Shown here: positions 60,598-64,000 of the stretch, piece by piece
How positions within the stretch are numbered: the stretch's first letter is position 1
Layout: the number at the start of each line of letters is the position of its first letter
Origin: Microvirga terrestris
GTDB taxonomy: Bacteria > Pseudomonadota > Alphaproteobacteria > Rhizobiales > Beijerinckiaceae
NCBI RefSeq assembly: GCF_015694425.1
Contig: NZ_JADQDN010000008.1
Span: forward strand, 1-64,000
Length of the DNA stretch: 64,000 nt
Reading direction: 5' to 3'
The notes under the pieces: generated by a model
What the model was told of the DNA's origin: nothing
The model's database searches: none
What the model saw: the letters and a program-made list of their open reading frames with translations, nothing else
Program-made: the position numbers and the translations under genes

Positions 60598-61722
60598 TCA
60601 AGCCTTGGTGAGCCGGATGGCGCCTTCGCCGCGCCAATGTCCGATGGACGTGACGAGTGCCTCGCCCGCTTGGCCTCCGGCGATCAGGCCTGCGGCCAGC
60701 GCGACACCGATGGGCGCCTGGGCTTCCATGGTGTGACCGACGAGATCGCCCGTCGCATGGACCGCAGCGCCGGGGGCAATGTCCTTGAGCGTCGCCCGCT
60801 CCTCGTCCGTGATGGCCTTGATGCCGGTGGCACCGGAGATCACCGTGTCAGGCTTCGCCCCGAGCTGCCGCGACAGATCGTGAAGCGCGGTCTCGACGCT
60901 GTCCGGCTTGCGGCGGCTGCGGTCGGAGGCGACGCCGGCAATGGCGGCAAGCGGCTTTGCGCCGCGCGCGGCAGCGTGCTCGCGGGATTCGAGCACCAGG
61001 AAGCAGCCCCCGCTGCCCAGGATCATGCCGCCGCCCTGAGCCGGGCGCTCCCAGACGGAAGCGTAGGGCTTCTTCCAGAGGAAGCCACCCATCTCGTAGA
61101 TGAGGAGCACATCGGGGCGCTCGGCATTGTACGAACCGCCGACGAGGAAGATGTCGTCCTGACCCGAGGCGATGCGCTCGCGGGCGATGCGGATGGCGTC
61201 GACGCCGCTCGATTCCTCACCCATGAAGGTGCGGGAGGCGCCGGTCACCCCGTGGACGATGGAGATGTTGCCCGCGAGCAGGTTGGAGAGCTGAGCGAGA
61301 AAGAGGGTCGGGCGCAGGTCGCCCATCAGGCGCTCATTGAGGAAGACGCCGGGATTATCAGCCTGGCGCAGCCCGGTGAGGATCTGCCCGTCGACGGCAT
61401 AATCCCGCTCGCCGCCACCGGCCGAGACGATGAGCTGCATGCGGCCCTTGAGAGCCGCATCCTCCTTGGCGCCGGCGGCATCGAGGGCGAGGCCCGCCGC
61501 ATAGCAGCCGAGCTTCTGCCACGGCTCCATCTGGCGCTGGTCGGATTTCTTCGGGATCTGCCGGTCCCATTCGAGGGGAACGGCCGGGTGGACCGGGAAG
61601 GGCTCGAAACTGGCCGCATCCGTATTCGGGGTGCCACAGGCCAGCGCCTTCAGATGCGCCTCAAGGCCTTCCCCGGCCGAGGAGACGAGGCCCACTCCCG
61701 TAATGACGACGTCGCGCATCAC
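60598..61722 (-). CDS. fabF2XL: Ketosynthase-like partner with degenerate active site (FabF2XL)
   Basis: The 374-residue protein has the KAS fold (VVITGVGLVSSAGEGLEAHL, GGGMILGSGGCFLVLESREHA, GDLVGHTMEAQAP) but lacks the catalytic set. The nucleophile position aligns to Ser163 in VTGASRTFMGEES, the first His is lost (ISGATGIKAITDE where NAHGTST is expected), and the active-site Lys is missing; only the second His (His330) stays. It resembles chain-length factors of type II polyketide synthases. It starts at GTG 61722 or ATG 61719; the latter overlaps the fabZXL stop (TGATG), and the ribosome-binding GGAGGA lies inside fabZXL. Confidence 0.92.
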   Translation of the reverse strand: MMRDVVITGVGLVSSAGEGLEAHLKALACGTPNTDAASFEPFPVHPAVPLEWDRQIPKKSDQRQMEPWQKLGCYAAGLALDAAGAKEDAALKGRMQLIVSAGGGERDYAVDGQILTGLRQADNPGVFLNERLMGDLRPTLFLAQLSNLLAGNISIVHGVTGASRTFMGEESSGVDAIRIARERIASGQDDIFLVGGSYNAERPDVLLIYEMGGFLWKKPYASVWERPAQGGGMILGSGGCFLVLESREHAAARGAKPLAAIAGVASDRSRRKPDSVETALHDLSRQLGAKPDTVISGATGIKAITDEERATLKDIAPGAAVHATGDLVGHTMEAQAPIGVALAAGLIAGGQAGEALVTSIGHWRGEGAIRLTKA

Positions 61723-62180
61723 AAATTTTCCTCCAGGAGGCCGATGCGCTTGGCTTGCGCGCGCATCAGGCCGTCCATGCCGTCAGGAAAGGGCATGATC
61801 CGGAAGCGCAGCTCAGCGTCGCAGATCGGCTTGCCCTCGGCCCTGATCCTGGCCTTGGTCACCGCATAGCCCGAACCTTCATGCTCCAGCTGCGCCGTGA
61901 CGGTGAGCACCGTACCCGGTCCGACGAAGGTGCGAAAGCGCGCCTTGTCGACGCCCATCAGGAACGGCATGTGGGTGAAGCCCATCAGGCCGAGCACGAG
62001 ATAGCCGGAGGCCTGAGCCATGGTCTCGGTAAGGAGAACACCGGGCACGAGAGGATGGCCGGGGAAATGCCCTTCGAAGACGGGGCTTTCCTGGGGGACG
62101 ACGGACGACACCTCGATCCGCTTGGTCTCGCGGTCGAGGGCCGTCACCTGGTCGATCATTTCAAAATATTCGAGGCGCAT
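61719..62180 (-). CDS. fabZXL: 3-hydroxyacyl-ACP dehydratase of the VLCFA cluster (FabZ-like)
   Basis: The 153-residue hot-dog dehydratase has the FabZ active site FEGHFPGHPLVPGVLLTETMAQASG with catalytic His and Glu, and MGFTHMPFLMGVDKARFRTFVGPG. It dehydrates 3-hydroxyacyl-AcpXL during chain elongation. No standard Shine-Dalgarno is seen: a family A palindrome ends 18 bp before the ATG, and its G-rich end may act as one. Its stop overlaps the fabF2XL ATG. It is the second gene of the cluster after acpXL. Confidence 0.93.
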   Translation of the reverse strand: MRLEYFEMIDQVTALDRETKRIEVSSVVPQESPVFEGHFPGHPLVPGVLLTETMAQASGYLVLGLMGFTHMPFLMGVDKARFRTFVGPGTVLTVTAQLEHEGSGYAVTKARIRAEGKPICDAELRFRIMPFPDGMDGLMRAQAKRIGLLEENL

Positions 62181-62197
62181 GGTTTTGCAGAACCTGT

Positions 62198-62307
62198 CCC
62201 CCTCCCCCTTGTGGGGAGGGGCTAGGGGCGGGGGTGCCAGCGATGAACTGGACCAGCGTGACGCTTACACCCCCACCTCCAACTCCTCCCCACAAGGGGG
62301 AGGAGGG
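62198..62307 (+). repeat. Family A palindromic repeat, copy 6
   Basis: The arms CCCTCCCCCTTGTGGGGAGG and CTCCTCCCCACAAGGGGGAG are the same as in copy 2 and enclose a different centre. It lies between acpXL and fabZXL, inside the VLCFA operon, ending 18 bp before fabZXL's ATG in transcription direction. Confidence 0.92.
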
Positions 62308-62373
62308 CTGCGTCGCGCCTACCATCCCGACGAGCCCCTCAAGGCCTACCTGCCGGGATAATCTTTCTTGTCT

Positions 62374-62655
62374 TCAGGCCTGCTTGGCGGCCACCAGCGC
62401 ATCGATGCGCGCCACAAGGTTCTTCAGAACGAAGTATTCCTCGGCCGGAGCCTTGCCCTCGTTCACTTCCTGGGTCCACTGCTCCAGGGGCAGCTTGATC
62501 CCAAAGGCCTTGTCGATCGCGAACGCGATATCGAGGAAGGCAAGCGAGTCGATGCCCAGATCCTCGATGGCGTGGCTCTCAGGCGTGATCTGCTCGCGCG
62601 GGATATCGGCGGTCTCTGAAATGATGCCGGCGACGGTCTCGAAGGTGGACGACAT
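62374..62655 (-). CDS. acpXL: Acyl carrier protein for very-long-chain fatty acid (AcpXL)
   Basis: The 93-residue acidic carrier has the phosphopantetheine site DSLAF with Ser37 ([20 protein letters not shown]), a slight variation on the usual DSL motif. The C-terminal region [28 protein letters not shown] is typical of AcpXL and longer than house-keeping AcpP. It carries the growing chain up to C28 and hands it to LpxXL. AGGAGA stands 8 nt before the ATG. It is the first gene of the leftward cluster, divergent from the phosphatase gene, with 307 bp between. Confidence 0.95.
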   Translation of the reverse strand: MSSTFETVAGIISETADIPREQITPESHAIEDLGIDSLAFLDIAFAIDKAFGIKLPLEQWTQEVNEGKAPAEEYFVLKNLVARIDALVAAKQA

Positions 62656-62962
62656 GACGCCGCTCTCCTGAAATGCGTGTTGGTCTCAACGATGCGGCGC
62701 CGGCAAGCTTGGGAAGGCCGGTGTCCAGACGCTCTTGTCGTTGACGAGGGTTGTTTCGGAGCGCACCCCTTACACGACGGGCGCCGGACCGGCAACAGAT
62801 TGGTTGCGCTCAGCGGATCAGGCCTTGCCGGGGGAGCGGGAACTTTCCCTGCGGCAACGGCATAGGCAGCAGCCGATTGATTATTCGGCGCCTATCGTCG
62901 ATAAGGGCCGCCTTCGGGCTTGAACCGAATGATCTTACATAAAAAGAGATTGCTGGATCGAC
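62656..62962. other. Divergent promoter region between acpXL and the phosphatase gene
   Basis: No gene is visible. Small inverted repeats GCCGA-N8-TCGGC and TATCG-T-CGATA lie near 62870-62900. It must hold the promoters of the VLCFA operon (leftward) and the phosphatase gene (rightward). I see no clear consensus promoter. Confidence 0.5.
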
Positions 62963-63685
62963 GTGTTCAACAGGTTCCTTAAGCCTGAAGTCCGCTATGC
63001 CCGCCGCATGGCCCGGATCGCCCGATGGGACAGGCCCGTCGAGGGCCTGTCCGGGCGCCTGCGCGCCTGGGCCCATATGCTCATTGCCGATCACGGCGTG
63101 TTCCGGCTCTTCTACCTGAACAAGCACCCGGTCACCGACCAGCTCTGGCGCTCGGCCCAGCCGGCACCGCACCAGATTGCCGCCCTGAAAGCCGAAGGCA
63201 TCAAGACGATCATCAACCTGCGTGGCGGCCGGGAGCACGGCTCGTGGCAGCTCCAGAAGGACGCTTGCGACCGGCTCGGCATTAACCTCGTGGAGTTCGT
63301 GGTGCGCTCCCGCGGCGCACCGGACCGGGAGACCCTGCTCTCCGCCAAGGAATTCTTCGACACGATCGAATACCCGGCGGTCCTGCACTGCAAGTCGGGG
63401 GCGGACCGGGCCGGCTTCGTGGCTGCTCTCTATCTCGTGGTCTATGAAGGCAAGTCCATCGACGAGGCCCAGCGGCAATTGTCCATGCGCTATGGGCATT
63501 TCCGCTTCTCGAAGACGGGCATCCTGGATGCGTTCTTCGACCTCTACCGCCGCGACGGCGAAGCCAAGGGCATTCCGTTCCTCACCTGGATCGAGACCCG
63601 GTACGATGCGGACGATCTGGAGCGGAATTTCCGGTACGGTTTCTGGTCCCACATTCTCGTCGACAGGATCATGCGGCGCGAATAG
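62963..63685 (+). CDS. CX5R (dual-specificity-like) phosphatase
   Basis: The 240-residue protein has the CX5R active site at Cys143-Arg149 (VLHCKSGADRAG), preceded by TIINLRGGREHGSWQLQKDAC and VEFVVRSRGAPDRE, where the Asp is a possible general acid. This resembles DSP/PTPMT1-like phosphatases, some of which act on lipid phosphates rather than proteins. Lying between the VLCFA-lipid A cluster and an MsbA-like exporter it may dephosphorylate a lipid intermediate, but that is inference. A basic N-terminus (RFLKPEVRYARRMARIARW) could bind membrane surfaces. Translation starts at GTG. Confidence 0.85.
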   Translation: MFNRFLKPEVRYARRMARIARWDRPVEGLSGRLRAWAHMLIADHGVFRLFYLNKHPVTDQLWRSAQPAPHQIAALKAEGIKTIINLRGGREHGSWQLQKDACDRLGINLVEFVVRSRGAPDRETLLSAKEFFDTIEYPAVLHCKSGADRAGFVAALYLVVYEGKSIDEAQRQLSMRYGHFRFSKTGILDAFFDLYRRDGEAKGIPFLTWIETRYDADDLERNFRYGFWSHILVDRIMRRE

Positions 63686-63688
63686 GCC

Positions 63689-64000
63689 TCAGGAGACCAC
63701 CAGGCTGGGCTCGCTGTCGTCGGACAGCTGCAGGCGATGCAGGCGGGCATAGGCTCCCGCCTTGGCGATGAGAGCCTCGTGCGAGCCCGTTTCCGCGACC
63801 CGGCCCTTTTCCATCACGACGATCTTTTCCGCGTTGCGGACCGTCGAGAGGCGGTGGGCGATCACCAGGGTGGTGCGGCCCCTCATCAGCTTGCGGATGG
63901 CATCCTGCACCAGCCGCTCCGATTCGGAATCGAGGGCACTCGTCGCCTCGTCGAGGAGCAGGATCGGCGCGTCTTTCAGGAAGGCGCGGGCGAGCGAAAT
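63689..64000 (-). CDS. ABC exporter (MsbA-like), C-terminal end, cut by the window edge
   Basis: The 103 visible C-terminal residues begin [24 protein letters not shown] (in consecutive blocks), holding Walker B and the D-loop, followed by [36 protein letters not shown] with the switch His. This is the nucleotide-binding domain end of an ABC exporter half-transporter in the MsbA/ABCB class. Its location beyond the VLCFA cluster and the phosphatase gene is suggestive of lipid A flipping, although the family also exports drugs and glucans. The 5' part is outside the window. Confidence 0.92.
   Translation of the reverse strand: MSLARAFLKDAPILLLDEATSALDSESERLVQDAIRKLMRGRTTLVIAHRLSTVRNAEKIVVMEKGRVAETGSHEALIAKAGAYARLHRLQLSDDSEPSLVVS

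Overview
The window is a high-GC, gene-dense stretch of chromosome from an alphaproteobacterium of the Hyphomicrobiales (Rhizobiales), plausibly near Methylobacteriaceae/Microvirga, though I cannot fix the genus from sequence alone. Supporting markers are a very-long-chain fatty acid (VLCFA) lipid A cluster (acpXL to lpxXL), a mitofilin gene beside hemC/hemD, a 1.6-thousand-residue NAD-glutamate dehydrogenase, DUF2794 and IalB proteins, and several families of palindromic intergenic repeats. I see no rRNA, CRISPR array, prophage, transposase or integrase. The window cuts a chemoreceptor gene at its left edge and an ABC exporter gene at its right edge.

Layout. 1-1.34 kb: end of a chemoreceptor gene, an unexplained interval ending in a perfect terminator, and three tRNAs (Thr, Ala, Gly) on the minus strand. 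1.4-6.5 kb: a leftward heme block hemC-hemD-mitofilin-hemY-like. 6.6-9.6 kb: rightward tsaD, a small membrane protein, gpsA and an EVE-domain gene. 9.6-11.5 kb: fabF divergent from a marR gene with a clear palindromic operator. 11.5-17 kb: acs, a glyoxalase-like gene, an L,D-transpeptidase, a Cfa-type methyltransferase. 16.3-17.7 kb: an ECF41 sigma factor gene coupled to its carboxymuconolactone-decarboxylase partner behind an exact ECF41-type promoter. 17.8-25.4 kb: sdhAF4-like, htpX, rsmB-like, heparinase-like, DUF1127, a P-loop kinase-like gene and purH. 25.6-32.2 kb: ybjQ-like, an MFS permease and NAD-GDH. 32.3-37.6 kb: HxlR/oxidoreductase pair, a candidate structured RNA, DUF2794, GNAT, DHA2 permease, Bax-inhibitor-like. 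37.8-41.8 kb: a YbbA/YbbP-type ABC system divergent from a TesA-like esterase. 41.9-51.9 kb: aldo-keto reductase, thpR, an atypical histidine phosphatase, YeiH, PCD, GFA, an RTX protein in an AT-rich patch, SDR, YkvA, a candidate small RNA, IalB, rlmN and an unknown membrane protein. 51.9-55.7 kb: LysE, then a lemA-TPM-TPM operon and a DUF1223 gene. 55.7-62.7 kb: the VLCFA-lipid A cluster. 62.9-64 kb: a CX5R phosphatase and the end of an MsbA-like exporter.

How genes work together. The best-defined system is the leftward acpXL-fabZXL-fabF2XL-fabF1XL-SDR-adh2XL-lpxXL block, which should build a very long hydroxylated acyl chain on a dedicated carrier protein and transfer it to lipid A. The second ketosynthase of that block has lost its catalytic Cys and other active-site residues, so the two probably act as an unequal pair. 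The ECF41/CMD, MarR/fabF and HxlR/oxidoreductase pairs are self-contained regulatory modules with visible cis sites.

The most unusual features are six copies of a roughly 105-120 bp palindrome (family A). One lies in frame inside the N-terminal coding region of a TPM-domain protein, two are nested inside another palindrome family, and one forms the leader of fabZXL. There are also two or three candidate noncoding RNAs marked by strong terminators without an obvious coding gene.
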